Translations under genes and position numbers: made by a program | Shown here: one piece after another, positions 1 through 6,238 of the stretch | How positions within the stretch are numbered: position 1 is the first letter of the stretch | Layout of the letters: every line of letters starts with the position of its first letter | Assembly (NCBI GenBank): GCA_900546685.1 | Contig: UREB01000041.1 | Location: 1 to 11,205 of the forward strand | Length of the DNA: 11,205 bases | Source of the DNA: an uncultured Eubacteriales bacterium | GTDB lineage: Bacteria > Bacillota > Clostridia > Christensenellales > QAND01 | Direction: 5' to 3' | Notes under the pieces: model-generated | Database searches by the model: none | What the model was told of the DNA's origin: nothing | What the model saw: the letters and a program-made list of their open reading frames with translations, nothing else

Positions 1-9
1 TAGGATAGC

Positions 10-507
10 TTGTTTGAGTTTTATCGTCAGCGCGGTTTTGTCTCTGCCTTTGGCGTTGCATCTCGCACTGTATCCTCGTCAGAGATCCTTCCCTATTCGG
101 ATTCCGATTTAGACGTGCGGCCTATGTCTCTTTCGGTATTGGCTGCGCTGCGCAACCATGCTTTTGCTTGCCTTCCCTCGTATATCGCCTGGGATGAAGC
201 GGCGCTGGCCTATGCTGTGAAAGCGGCCAGAGCGGCCCTGGGTGGCATATATGGTTTTTACAAAGGGGACACGCCTGTGGGATATGTATTTTACGAACCG
301 CAGGAGGGGTGCATGCAGTTAAAGGAATGGTGCGTACCAGAAACATTGTATGCAGAGGCCCTTTCTGCGCTGCACGCAGAGCTGGGAGCTTCTTCCTATC
401 GTCTGCGTTTGCCGGGGCAAACGCCTTTCGGTATGCTGCGCTGGGCTGAAGGCATCTCTTCTCCACCGCCAGATTCGCTGGGATACGCCAATCTGATATT
501 GGATTGA
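10..507 (+). CDS. GNAT-like acetyltransferase, C-terminal part (5' end missing or broken)
   Basis: The 165-residue product begins with a segment ending in FEFYRQRGF, which resembles the end of an N-terminal GNAT (N-acetyltransferase) fold, where a Tyr and a Gly-Phe pair close the acetyl-CoA binding domain. The remaining ~140 residues look like the second, degenerate GNAT-like half of two-domain proteins of about 300 residues; residues ~78-95 (GGIYGFYKGDTPVGYVFY) form the clearest strand-turn-strand. The N-terminal catalytic half is therefore absent from what is visible. The only start is a TTG at base 10 with no convincing ribosome binding site, and an in-frame TAG lies at bases 1-3, so the frame cannot simply continue leftwards. 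Either a nonsense mutation or frameshift broke the gene, or the short form is real. The gene ends at TGA and is followed by a strong terminator. The family assignment rests on pattern only; the substrate is unknown. Confidence 0.55.
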   Translation: MFEFYRQRGFVSAFGVASRTVSSSEILPYSDSDLDVRPMSLSVLAALRNHAFACLPSYIAWDEAALAYAVKAARAALGGIYGFYKGDTPVGYVFYEPQEGCMQLKEWCVPETLYAEALSALHAELGASSYRLRLPGQTPFGMLRWAEGISSPPPDSLGYANLILD

Positions 508-530
508 GCTATTCCATCGTACCTCTGCTA

Positions 531-557
531 AAAGCGCTCTCCACAGAGCGCTTTTTT
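531..557 (+). terminator. Rho-independent terminator after the acetyltransferase
   Basis: A perfect 10-bp stem (AAAGCGCTCT at 531-540 pairing with 545-554) closes a 4-base loop (CCAC) and runs into a T-tract. It lies 24 bases after the stop codon and separates this gene from the ArsR operon. Confidence 0.9.
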
Positions 558-590
558 ATGCCATTTTGATAGAATCCCTGCACTTCTCAA

Positions 591-613
591 TTGGTAACGA
601 ATCTCTTTACCAA
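591..613. promoter_or_regulatory. Inverted repeat, candidate operator of the ArsR/EFR1 operon
   Basis: TTGGTAA (591-597) and TTACCAA (607-613) form a perfect 7-bp inverted repeat with a 9-base spacer, immediately upstream of the predicted -35 region of the ArsR-family gene. A further GGTAA occurs at 645-649, just after the -10 box. A dyad next to the promoter of an autoregulated winged-helix repressor is the usual arrangement, so this is the best candidate binding site. That the encoded regulator binds it is inference. Confidence 0.5.
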
Positions 614-615
614 TA

Positions 616-644
616 CTGATTCTACGCCCCGTATTCTGTATAAT
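616..644 (+). promoter_or_regulatory. Predicted sigma-A promoter of the ArsR/EFR1 operon
   Basis: A perfect -10 box TATAAT sits at 639-644, with a poor -35 match CTGATT at 616-621 and a 17-bp spacer. The leader to the ATG at 707 would be about 55 nt. The weak -35 fits a promoter controlled by a DNA-binding protein at the adjacent dyad. Confidence 0.55.
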
Positions 645-706
645 GGTAAATGGCCTTATTCATAGGCAAACGGTACTTTTGAAATCTATACGTTCAGAGG
701 ATCAGC

Positions 707-1078
707 ATGGATTGTGAAGAACGATTGAAAAACATCGTAGATGGTTTTCAGCGTTGCCGAAATGCTTTCACCGCCATTGGTGATGAAACAAGGCAATTGA
801 TTTTACTGGTATTGTTGGCCAGCGACCTTTCTGGCATTCGTGTAGGAGAAATTGCCGAAAAAGCACATCTGACAAGGCCTTCTGTTTCCCATCACTTACA
901 AATTCTAAAGAATTCCGGTATTGTATCCATGAGAAAAGAAGGCACAAAGAATTATTATTCTTTAAGTATAGACGGTACTCAATGGAAAAACATGTCCGCG
1001 TTGATAAACCTCATTTATGAGGGCGTTCAGCGCATCGAAACAAGAGAACATAGCAAACAAAAGGAGAAAGACGCATGA
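707..1078 (+). CDS. ArsR-family winged-helix transcriptional regulator
   Basis: This 123-residue protein has the ArsR/SmtB winged-helix fold. A first helical segment precedes FTAIGDETRQLILLVL (residues 21-36), the signature opening helix of the family. The helix-turn-helix lies at ~46-68 with recognition helix RPSVSHHLQILKNSGIV, followed by a wing at 76-87 (RKEGTKNYYSLS). The classical metal-sensing CVCDL motif of ArsR is absent; the only cysteines are C3 and C17 near the N-terminus. It is therefore more likely to sense something other than arsenite, or redox state through those cysteines (inference). The start is supported by an AGAGG ribosome binding site 6 bases upstream. Its TGA overlaps the ATG of the next gene (ATGA), so the two are translationally coupled, and it probably represses its own operon, including the flavodoxin/ferredoxin protein. 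Confidence 0.92.
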   Translation: MDCEERLKNIVDGFQRCRNAFTAIGDETRQLILLVLLASDLSGIRVGEIAEKAHLTRPSVSHHLQILKNSGIVSMRKEGTKNYYSLSIDGTQWKNMSALINLIYEGVQRIETREHSKQKEKDA

Positions 1079-1821
1079 TCTTAATTTTTTCAGGCACCGG
1101 CAACAGTGCATATGTGGCAAGGCAGCTCGGCGAGCTTCTGCAAGAGGAAACCATAGACGTATTTGCGCGGATCCGTGACAAAGATACCACTGCGCTGCAA
1201 TCAGGCCGGCCCTGGATCGTGGTATGCCCTACCTACGCGTGGAGGATTCCCCGCATCTTGCATCAGTGGCTGGAAAACACGGCGTTGGAAGGATGCCGTT
1301 CGATCTATTTTGTCATGACCTGCGGCGACAATATCGGCTATGCGGAAAAAACGCTGAAAACGCTATGTGCTGCCAAACATATGGATTTTTGCGGTTGTTA
1401 TCCCATCGTTATGCCGGAAAACTATATCGCCCTGTTTACCACGCCCACAAAAGAAGAGGCATTGGTTCTTCTTCGCCGGGCAGAGGGCAAAATTGCCAAA
1501 GCGGCGGACATGATTCGGCTTGGCAAACACTTCCCGGAGCCAACGATTCGTTGGCGGGATCGATTGAGCAGCGGCCTTGTCAATGATGCATTCTATCCGA
1601 TGTTTGTGCATGCAAAGAAATTTTATGTCAAGGAATCGTGTATTTCCTGCGGGCAATGCGCCAGGCAATGTCCACTGCACAATATTCATATGGAAAATGG
1701 CAAGCCGGTATGGGGCAAGGCATGTACGCATTGTATGGCTTGCATCTGTCGCTGCCCGGCAGAGGCAATCGAGTACGGTAAACACAGCCGGGGCCTGCCG
1801 CGGTATGTTTGCCCGAAATAA
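1075..1821 (+). CDS. EFR1-type flavodoxin/2[4Fe-4S] ferredoxin fusion protein
   Basis: This 248-residue cytoplasmic electron-transfer protein has an N-terminal flavodoxin-like domain and a C-terminal bacterial ferredoxin domain, the layout of the EFR1 family of anaerobes. Residues 3-12 (LIFSGTGNSA) form the FMN phosphate-binding loop, and VVCPTYAWRIP (~49-59) is the next cofactor-contacting strand. Two [4Fe-4S] motifs are intact: C189-x2-C192-x2-C195-x3-C199-P and C217-x2-C220-x2-C223-x3-C227-P, with an extra cysteine at 225. The protein should pass single electrons between a flavin and iron-sulfur clusters; the partner enzymes are not visible. The ATG overlaps the stop of the upstream ArsR-type regulator by ATGA, so expression depends on that gene, and the regulator probably responds to a stress or ligand that calls for this redox protein. 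It ends in TAA, with a shared terminator downstream. Confidence 0.9.
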   Translation: MILIFSGTGNSAYVARQLGELLQEETIDVFARIRDKDTTALQSGRPWIVVCPTYAWRIPRILHQWLENTALEGCRSIYFVMTCGDNIGYAEKTLKTLCAAKHMDFCGCYPIVMPENYIALFTTPTKEEALVLLRRAEGKIAKAADMIRLGKHFPEPTIRWRDRLSSGLVNDAFYPMFVHAKKFYVKESCISCGQCARQCPLHNIHMENGKPVWGKACTHCMACICRCPAEAIEYGKHSRGLPRYVCPK

Positions 1822-1833
1822 GCCCGCGCCATT

Positions 1834-1861
1834 AAAAAAGGCCGCGTTTGCGGCCTTTTTC
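1834..1861. terminator. Bidirectional terminator between the EFR1 and M20 genes
   Basis: GGCCGC (1840-1845), loop GTTT, and GCGGCC (1850-1855) are flanked by A5/T5 runs that extend the stem to 11 bp and supply a U-tract on both strands. It sits between two convergent genes and can end transcription from both sides; the minus-strand gene stops only 3 bases to its right. Confidence 0.9.
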
Positions 1862-1863
1862 TT

Positions 1864-3090
1864 TTATGATCTGACGTATTTTTCTACCTGATCGCCATAG
1901 AGCTCCTTCAAGCGCTGCTGCAATTCCTCCTTGGCCTTTTGTACGGCCTCCGGGCTCAGCAACAAATCCACCACGGTGTCCGCCAGGGTTTTGCTATTCA
2001 GCATAATGAATTTTTCTCCGGCTGGGCTATCCACGATATTGCGGAATTCCACCGTATGGTTGGAGATCTTGCGTTCTGGCAAAATCGTCATATGCGGATT
2101 GATGGCTGGAATCACATGCGAAACGTTGCCAAGATCCTCTCCGCCGCTGTCCGCCGGCATCCCGGGCTGCATGGGCTCTCCCAGAGCCACGCAGTTTTCG
2201 CGGAAAAAGTCGCCCAGCACACTGTTGGGGATACGGTTTTTATATCCCATTTCTCCATGATATTCCACTGTACACCCAGTTGCCGCGGCCCCTGCTTCGA
2301 TACAGCCTTCCACCTTTTTCCGAACATCTTCCACGATCATCGGCGTAGGGGCTGCCAGGCCCAGGGTCAGCTTTACATAATCGCGTACAGAACCTGTCTG
2401 CTCATAGCCCTCTACAAAGCCATAATCGATGCGAACGCCGTCCTCGGTCTGCTGGCGCATCATAGCCACAGCATTAAAGCACATAATGGCCGCGTCAAAG
2501 GCATTCTTTCCCTTCCAGGGGCGTGCCCAGGCATGGGCCGTCTGTCCATGGTATTCGATGACATAATGACAGCTGCACAAGCACTCGCCAGCCACACGGC
2601 TCATCGCTGTGGTAGGATGCACGGCCATGCAGGCATCCACATCATCGAATACACCGCCCTTCAAAAGGTCGATCTTGCCGCCATCTGTCTCTTCATACGG
2701 CGTACCAATGACAGAGAATGTGCCCTTGATATCAAACTTTTTCATGGCTTCGATCATCGCAGCCCCAGCACCCATGCTGGCCGCTGCAATCAGGTTATGT
2801 CCGCAGGCATGATCCAAACCATTAGGCAGGCAGTCGTATTCGGACAGCACTGCGATATGCGGCCCTTCCCCGTTTCGGTAGGTCGCAACAAAGGCAGTAT
2901 CTACACCGGCCGGGTTCTCCGTAACCTCGTAACCCTTGCTTTTCAGATACTCCACCTGCTTTGCACAGGCTTTATGCTCTGTATGCGCTACTTCCGGGTT
3001 CTGGAAGATATATTGGCTGATCTCCATCAGCTCCGAGCGGATGGCCTCTACCTGCTGGCCGATGTATTGTTTCATCTCCTCTTTTCCCAT
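1864..3090 (-). CDS. M20-family metallo-amidohydrolase (ACY1L2/AbgB-like)
   Basis: This 408-residue zinc or manganese amidohydrolase is of full family length. Visible metal and catalytic motifs are DHACGHN (93-99; His94 and His98), the PYEE pair (Glu133-Glu134), AVHP (His158), the dimerisation-domain GQTAHAW (182-188; His186), and SNHTVEF (343-349; His345) near the C-terminus. The order and the DSGGEDLGNVS segment (314-324) match M20D-type amidohydrolases related to ACY1L2 and the p-aminobenzoyl-glutamate hydrolase subunit AbgB, which cleave N-acyl or dipeptide amide bonds in the cytoplasm. No signal peptide is seen. The exact substrate cannot be read. The start is supported by AAAGGAGG 8 bases upstream of the ATG and by a strong promoter upstream. 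It is transcribed divergently from the DUF308 membrane protein and converges with the EFR1 gene. There is no co-directional partner, so no transporter or second subunit is implied. Confidence 0.9.
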   Translation of the reverse strand: MGKEEMKQYIGQQVEAIRSELMEISQYIFQNPEVAHTEHKACAKQVEYLKSKGYEVTENPAGVDTAFVATYRNGEGPHIAVLSEYDCLPNGLDHACGHNLIAAASMGAGAAMIEAMKKFDIKGTFSVIGTPYEETDGGKIDLLKGGVFDDVDACMAVHPTTAMSRVAGECLCSCHYVIEYHGQTAHAWARPWKGKNAFDAAIMCFNAVAMMRQQTEDGVRIDYGFVEGYEQTGSVRDYVKLTLGLAAPTPMIVEDVRKKVEGCIEAGAAATGCTVEYHGEMGYKNRIPNSVLGDFFRENCVALGEPMQPGMPADSGGEDLGNVSHVIPAINPHMTILPERKISNHTVEFRNIVDSPAGEKFIMLNSKTLADTVVDLLLSPEAVQKAKEELQQRLKELYGDQVEKYVRS

Positions 3091-3141
3091 GGGAAATGCC
3101 TCCTTTTTTCCACTGATTTTCCAGATTTTATTCTAAAAATA

Positions 3142-3170
3142 ATGATAGACTTTCATAGAGGAAAAGTCAA
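3142..3170 (-). promoter_or_regulatory. Predicted sigma-A promoter of the M20 gene
   Basis: On the minus strand, TTGACT (-35, plus-strand 3165-3170) and TATCAT (-10, 3142-3147) are separated by exactly 17 bp. The leader would be about 45 nt, containing the AAAGGAGG site. Confidence 0.7.
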
Positions 3171-3191
3171 AGAAAATCTTCCGAAATTCAT

Positions 3192-3220
3192 TTTACAAGG
3201 CAATACAAACGTGTTATCCT
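3192..3220 (+). promoter_or_regulatory. Predicted sigma-A promoter of the DUF308 membrane protein
   Basis: TTTACA (3192-3197) and TATCCT (3215-3220) are separated by 17 bp, with an alternative -10 (TATAAA) at 3220-3225. It lies back-to-back with the M20 promoter, 21 bp between the two -35 boxes, so one regulator could affect both; none is seen. Confidence 0.55.
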
Positions 3221-3268
3221 ATAAAAGAATAGAGAGCGCCCTATCGTCTTTCCAAGGAGGGAAATTCT

Positions 3269-3790
3269 ATGTTTCAAAATTCTCGATACAGTATCGTTGT
3301 GAATATTGCCCTATTCCTGCTGGGCATATATTTTGTAGCAGCCCCGAATACCGCGTTGCCGACGATTGTTACCATATTGGCCGTGGCAGCCTTTGTTTAC
3401 GGTGCATGGCAGTTGTTTTGTTATTATCGCGCAACGCAAACCGGCGCAGATACCAACAAACCGCTGCTTTTGGGGATTGTATCCATTGTTGCCGGCATTT
3501 TGCTTTTGATCTTCAAAATGCAGCTGATTCTTGGTGCGCTGCCCATCGTGTTTGCGGTTTGGATGGTCTTTATCGCTTTCCAGCGTGTAACGCAAGCCAT
3601 GGCTATGAAAAATGCCGGCGTAATCAACTGGTACCTGCCGCTTATCACTGCTGTGATTTCGTTTATTTTGGCTATCATTGTGCTGACGCATATCATGCAG
3701 GTGAATGCAATCATCACCTCCATGATTGGCATTTACTGCATTGCGCTGAGTGCCCTGACGCTGGGTGAAATGCTGGCTATCAAAAAATAA
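3269..3790 (+). CDS. DUF308/HdeD-like six-helix membrane protein
   Basis: This 173-residue, very hydrophobic protein has about six membrane helices (roughly residues 8-24, 30-50, 66-82, 86-105, 121-140 and 144-165), arranged as three helix pairs with small-residue turns, as in the DUF308/HdeD family. In enterobacteria HdeD is linked to acid resistance; in Clostridia the family has no settled role, so no function is assigned. There are no enzymatic motifs. The charged loop after the second helix pair (residues 53-65) and the KNAG loop near residue 115 probably face the cytoplasm. The start is firm: AGGAGGG lies 8 bases before the ATG. A terminator directly follows, so the gene is mainly a single transcription unit, with possible read-through into the hydrolase. 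A second protein carrying the same domain type, fused to a hydrolase-like domain, is encoded at 9254-10555. Confidence 0.8.
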   Translation: MFQNSRYSIVVNIALFLLGIYFVAAPNTALPTIVTILAVAAFVYGAWQLFCYYRATQTGADTNKPLLLGIVSIVAGILLLIFKMQLILGALPIVFAVWMVFIAFQRVTQAMAMKNAGVINWYLPLITAVISFILAIIVLTHIMQVNAIITSMIGIYCIALSALTLGEMLAIKK

Positions 3791-3805
3791 ATCTTGCCAA
3801 AAAGC

Positions 3806-3834
3806 AAGCCATCCGTTTGGATGGCTTTTTCTTT
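3806..3834 (+). terminator. Terminator between the DUF308 gene and the hydrolase
   Basis: AAGCCATCC (3806-3814), loop GTTT, GGATGGCTT (3819-3827), then a T-rich tract. The stem is a perfect 9 bp. It ends only a few bases before the ribosome binding site of the following hydrolase, leaving almost no room for a separate promoter between them. Confidence 0.88.
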
Positions 3835-3854
3835 GAGAAAAGGAAGTGATTTTT

Positions 3855-4637
3855 ATGATACGCGCTTACGGCAATGCTCCTTATCGGGTAGCGCTATTGC
3901 ATGGAGGCCCTGGTGCACCCGGTACTTTGGCGCCCCTTGCGCGCAGATTATCTTGCTTCGGCGGCATGTTGGAGCACCTCCAAACCCAATACGATCTGCC
4001 ATCCCTTTTACACAATATATCGGAAGAGCTTTCTCCCTTTGGTCCCGTTATAGTGGCTGGACATTCCTGGGGTGCGTGGTTAGGGCTGTGGACAGCGGCG
4101 CTTTTTCCTGCGCAGGTACACCGTTTGATTCTCATTGGAAGCGCGCCGCTTACCGATGCATACGTTCCGCAAATCATGCAAAGACGGCTGGCCAATCTTT
4201 CCTCTTCAAAAGCGAACTGTATGGCAAACGCGCTTGCCATGCTAGAAAATGGAAACTCCCAGCAGCGTCAAACAGCCATGGAGGCGCTGCCAGCGCTGCT
4301 CGCACAGTCGGATGCATATCAAACAGCGCCGGAAGCCGTTATTCCGGGTGATCTATGGCCAGAGGATGAGGCCGCCTATGCCAACCTATGGCCTTTGGCT
4401 GTTTCGCTACGCACTCAAGGTGCTTTGCTGCAATCGGCACTCTCTGTACACTGCCCCATTGACATTATACATGGCGCCTGCGATCCACATCCAGCTGAAG
4501 GCGTGTGTACACCGCTGCGGAAGATCGGCGTTCCCTTCACACTTCATCTTCTTCCCCGTTGTGGCCATACACCATTTACTGAGCGGTATGCACAGGACGA
4601 TTTTTATCAGTTGATGCGAACGCTTTGCTTTGCATAA
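3855..4637 (+). CDS. Alpha/beta-hydrolase fold protein
   Basis: This 260-residue protein has a complete alpha/beta-hydrolase triad: nucleophile Ser71 in GHSWG (69-73), Asp210 in HGACDPHP (206-213), and His238 in RCGHTPF (235-241). The oxyanion motif HGGPG (16-20) is the one typical of proline iminopeptidase-like and related esterase/peptidase enzymes, but the protein starts unusually close to it and lacks the first strands seen in full-length aminopeptidases. The substrate is unresolved; a small ester, amide or lactone is possible. No signal peptide or membrane segment is seen, so it is probably cytoplasmic. The ATG at 3855 is preferred over an in-frame GTG at 3846 because the AGGAAG ribosome binding site at 3841-3846 overlaps that GTG and is correctly spaced (8 bases) for the ATG. 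No promoter is evident between the preceding terminator and this gene, so expression may come from read-through or from a promoter inside the DUF308 gene. Confidence 0.87.
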   Translation: MIRAYGNAPYRVALLHGGPGAPGTLAPLARRLSCFGGMLEHLQTQYDLPSLLHNISEELSPFGPVIVAGHSWGAWLGLWTAALFPAQVHRLILIGSAPLTDAYVPQIMQRRLANLSSSKANCMANALAMLENGNSQQRQTAMEALPALLAQSDAYQTAPEAVIPGDLWPEDEAAYANLWPLAVSLRTQGALLQSALSVHCPIDIIHGACDPHPAEGVCTPLRKIGVPFTLHLLPRCGHTPFTERYAQDDFYQLMRTLCFA

Positions 4638-4641
4638 AATA

Positions 4642-4664
4642 ACGGGCTATCGCCTGTTTTTTTA
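4642..4664 (+). terminator. Terminator after the alpha/beta hydrolase
   Basis: ACGGGC (4642-4647) pairs with GCCTGT (4652-4657, one G-U pair) around a TATC loop and is followed by seven Ts. It lies between convergent genes and overlaps the stop of the symporter gene. On the minus strand the downstream tract is less U-rich, so its use in that direction is less certain. Confidence 0.75.
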
Positions 4665-6116
4665 TTGCTGTTTTTTCATCCCCTTCAAGTTACCAAAATG
4701 CCCCTTAGAGGCTGTGCACAAGCTTACGATGGGCACCGCTACCAAAGAAATCAGCATACCGATGACGCCGATCATGGGCGCGTGGCCCACAAACCCCTCT
4801 ACCCCAGCCAGAGCCAATATCGTCATCACCAGTGAACCGCCTGCCCCTAGCAGCAGGCCGGCCCAAGCGCCCTCTCGTGTGGTCTTTGGATAGAAAAGCC
4901 CCCAAATATACGGCCCTAAAAAAGCGCCTGCTATGATGCCCCAAGAATAGCTCATTAGGTCCACAATGGGAATACGGAAAATCGTGACGGCCAAGGATAG
5001 TGCAATGAATAATACGCACATGCCGCGAAGCAGAGCATGGGTCCTTTTTTCGCGGTTTGTCTTGATATGCTTGGCCACCAAATCCACAGAAAACGAAGAG
5101 CTAGCGGACAACACCAATGCCGACAGTGTGGACATACTGGCAGAGAGCAACAGTACCAGCACAATGGCCATCAAAATCTCGGGTATGATGGAAGTGTCCA
5201 TCAGCATCGTTGTCATGATATTGACATTGGGATCCAGCGCTTCCGGCCCTAAGATAACGCGGCCCATAGCGCCGCAAAAGTATGCGCCGCAGCCAATGAG
5301 CAGTGCAAATATCGTGCAAATATAGGTTGCCTTACGGATAGCCCCCTCATCCTTAATGGCATAGAATTTGTGGATCATATGCGGCATGCCCAGCGCACCC
5401 AGGCTGGTGAGAAGCACCAGCCAGACCAAATCCCATCCGTTGCTGCCCGGCGTATAGGCAGCGGCCTGAGACAGCGCTTCGGAAACGCTGCCAGTAAGCG
5501 ACACACCCTTGGCCGCAACAAAGTATACCAGCAAACAAACGCCGCCGATCATGATGCTGCCCTGGAAAAAGTCCGCCAGCGCTGCGCCAAAATACCCGCC
5601 GAAAAAGACATAGAGAGCCGTTAAGCATGCGATGAGAATATAACACACATTAGCATCTATCCCAAATGCCGCAGTAAACAACAGATTGATACCCTGGTAC
5701 ACGGAAGCGGAATACGGAATTAAAAATAGAAAGATGATGACGGCCGAAAAGGATTGCAAATAAGGGCATTCAAAGCGCTTGGCCAAAAACTGGGGCATGG
5801 TAGACGCATCCAACGCGTGGGTGATGCGCCGCGTGGGCCCTGCCAGGACCAGCCATGCAAATAAGCACCCCAAAATGGCGTTTCCTATACCAACCCACAT
5901 ACTGGAAAGCCCAAATTGGCGGCCAAGATCGCTGGCATAGCCAATAAAGATTACAGCAGAAAAATAGGAAGTGCCGTATGCAAACGCGCTCATCCAAGGG
6001 CCGACATTCCGCCCTGCCAGCATAAAATCCGAAGTGTTGCCTGCCCGGCTCCTGCTGTATATGGCTACCCCGGCCATCAGCAACAAAAACAACCCCAATA
6101 CAATGTACTTAGCCAT
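4662..6116 (-). CDS. Sodium:solute symporter (SSS family)
   Basis: This 484-residue polytopic membrane transporter has about 13 helices and belongs to the SSS family (PutP, PanF and sugar carriers). Family marks are DFMLAGRNVGPW (30-41) after the first helix, the ADFFQGSIMIGG segment (181-192), and the sodium-site helix with SASMSTLSALVL (325-336), where Ser329-Thr330 correspond to the Na2-site Ser/Thr pair of PutP. It should couple sodium entry to solute uptake; the substrate cannot be read from sequence. A longer form starting at TTG 6134 is possible, but the ATG at 6116 is preferred: an AAGGGG site lies 9 bases upstream of it, and the extra residues would consist of the ribosome binding site itself. 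The FGGY kinase lies directly upstream on the same strand with its own terminator between, so a shared sugar or polyol pathway is plausible but unproven. Confidence 0.92.
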   Translation of the reverse strand: MAKYIVLGLFLLLMAGVAIYSRSRAGNTSDFMLAGRNVGPWMSAFAYGTSYFSAVIFIGYASDLGRQFGLSSMWVGIGNAILGCLFAWLVLAGPTRRITHALDASTMPQFLAKRFECPYLQSFSAVIIFLFLIPYSASVYQGINLLFTAAFGIDANVCYILIACLTALYVFFGGYFGAALADFFQGSIMIGGVCLLVYFVAAKGVSLTGSVSEALSQAAAYTPGSNGWDLVWLVLLTSLGALGMPHMIHKFYAIKDEGAIRKATYICTIFALLIGCGAYFCGAMGRVILGPEALDPNVNIMTTMLMDTSIIPEILMAIVLVLLLSASMSTLSALVLSASSSFSVDLVAKHIKTNREKRTHALLRGMCVLFIALSLAVTIFRIPIVDLMSYSWGIIAGAFLGPYIWGLFYPKTTREGAWAGLLLGAGGSLVMTILALAGVEGFVGHAPMIGVIGMLISLVAVPIVSLCTASKGHFGNLKGMKKQQ

Positions 6117-6145
6117 CCTCTTTATCCCCTTCAAAACTTTTTAGC

Positions 6146-6175
6146 ATTGTATCATGTTACAGCGACAAAGTACAA
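6146..6175 (-). promoter_or_regulatory. Predicted promoter of the symporter gene
   Basis: On the minus strand, TTGTAC (-35, plus-strand 6170-6175) and TACAAT (-10, 6146-6151) are 18 bp apart. The -10 is preceded by TGA, giving an extended -10 (TGnTACAAT). The position leaves a short leader of about 25 nt before the ATG at 6116. Confidence 0.65.
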
Positions 6176-6204
6176 GGCAAAAGAGAGAAAAAAGTGGAAA
6201 TATC

Positions 6205-6230
6205 AAAAAAGGGCGGGATCAACCGCCTCT
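6205..6230 (-). terminator. Terminator after the FGGY kinase
   Basis: Read on the minus strand, GGCGG and CCGCC (plus-strand 6223-6227 and 6212-6216) form a 5-bp GC stem around a 6-base loop, followed by a U-tract (plus-strand A run at 6205-6210). It begins about 10 bases after the kinase stop codon and separates the kinase and symporter transcripts. Confidence 0.75.
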
Positions 6231-6238
6231 TTTGCACG

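Noticed and set aside
1..507. Possible reassignment of TAG as a sense codon, which would make the acetyltransferase frame continuous.
   Set aside because: The metallopeptidase gene ends naturally at TAG at its expected C-terminus, and other genes use TAA or TGA normally, so TAG is a stop here.
1939..3768. A 609-codon open frame on the plus strand lying antisense to the M20 gene and running into the DUF308 gene.
   Set aside because: Its codon boundaries coincide exactly with those of the M20 gene, so stops could arise only opposite TTA, CTA or TCA codons, which that gene hardly uses. Its product has no family-like pattern, it has no ribosome binding site, and the M20 protein is complete with all metal ligands.
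1864..3790. M20 amidohydrolase and DUF308 protein as a functional transporter-enzyme pair.
   Set aside because: They are divergent with separate promoters, and DUF308 proteins are not known transporters; adjacency alone is weak evidence.
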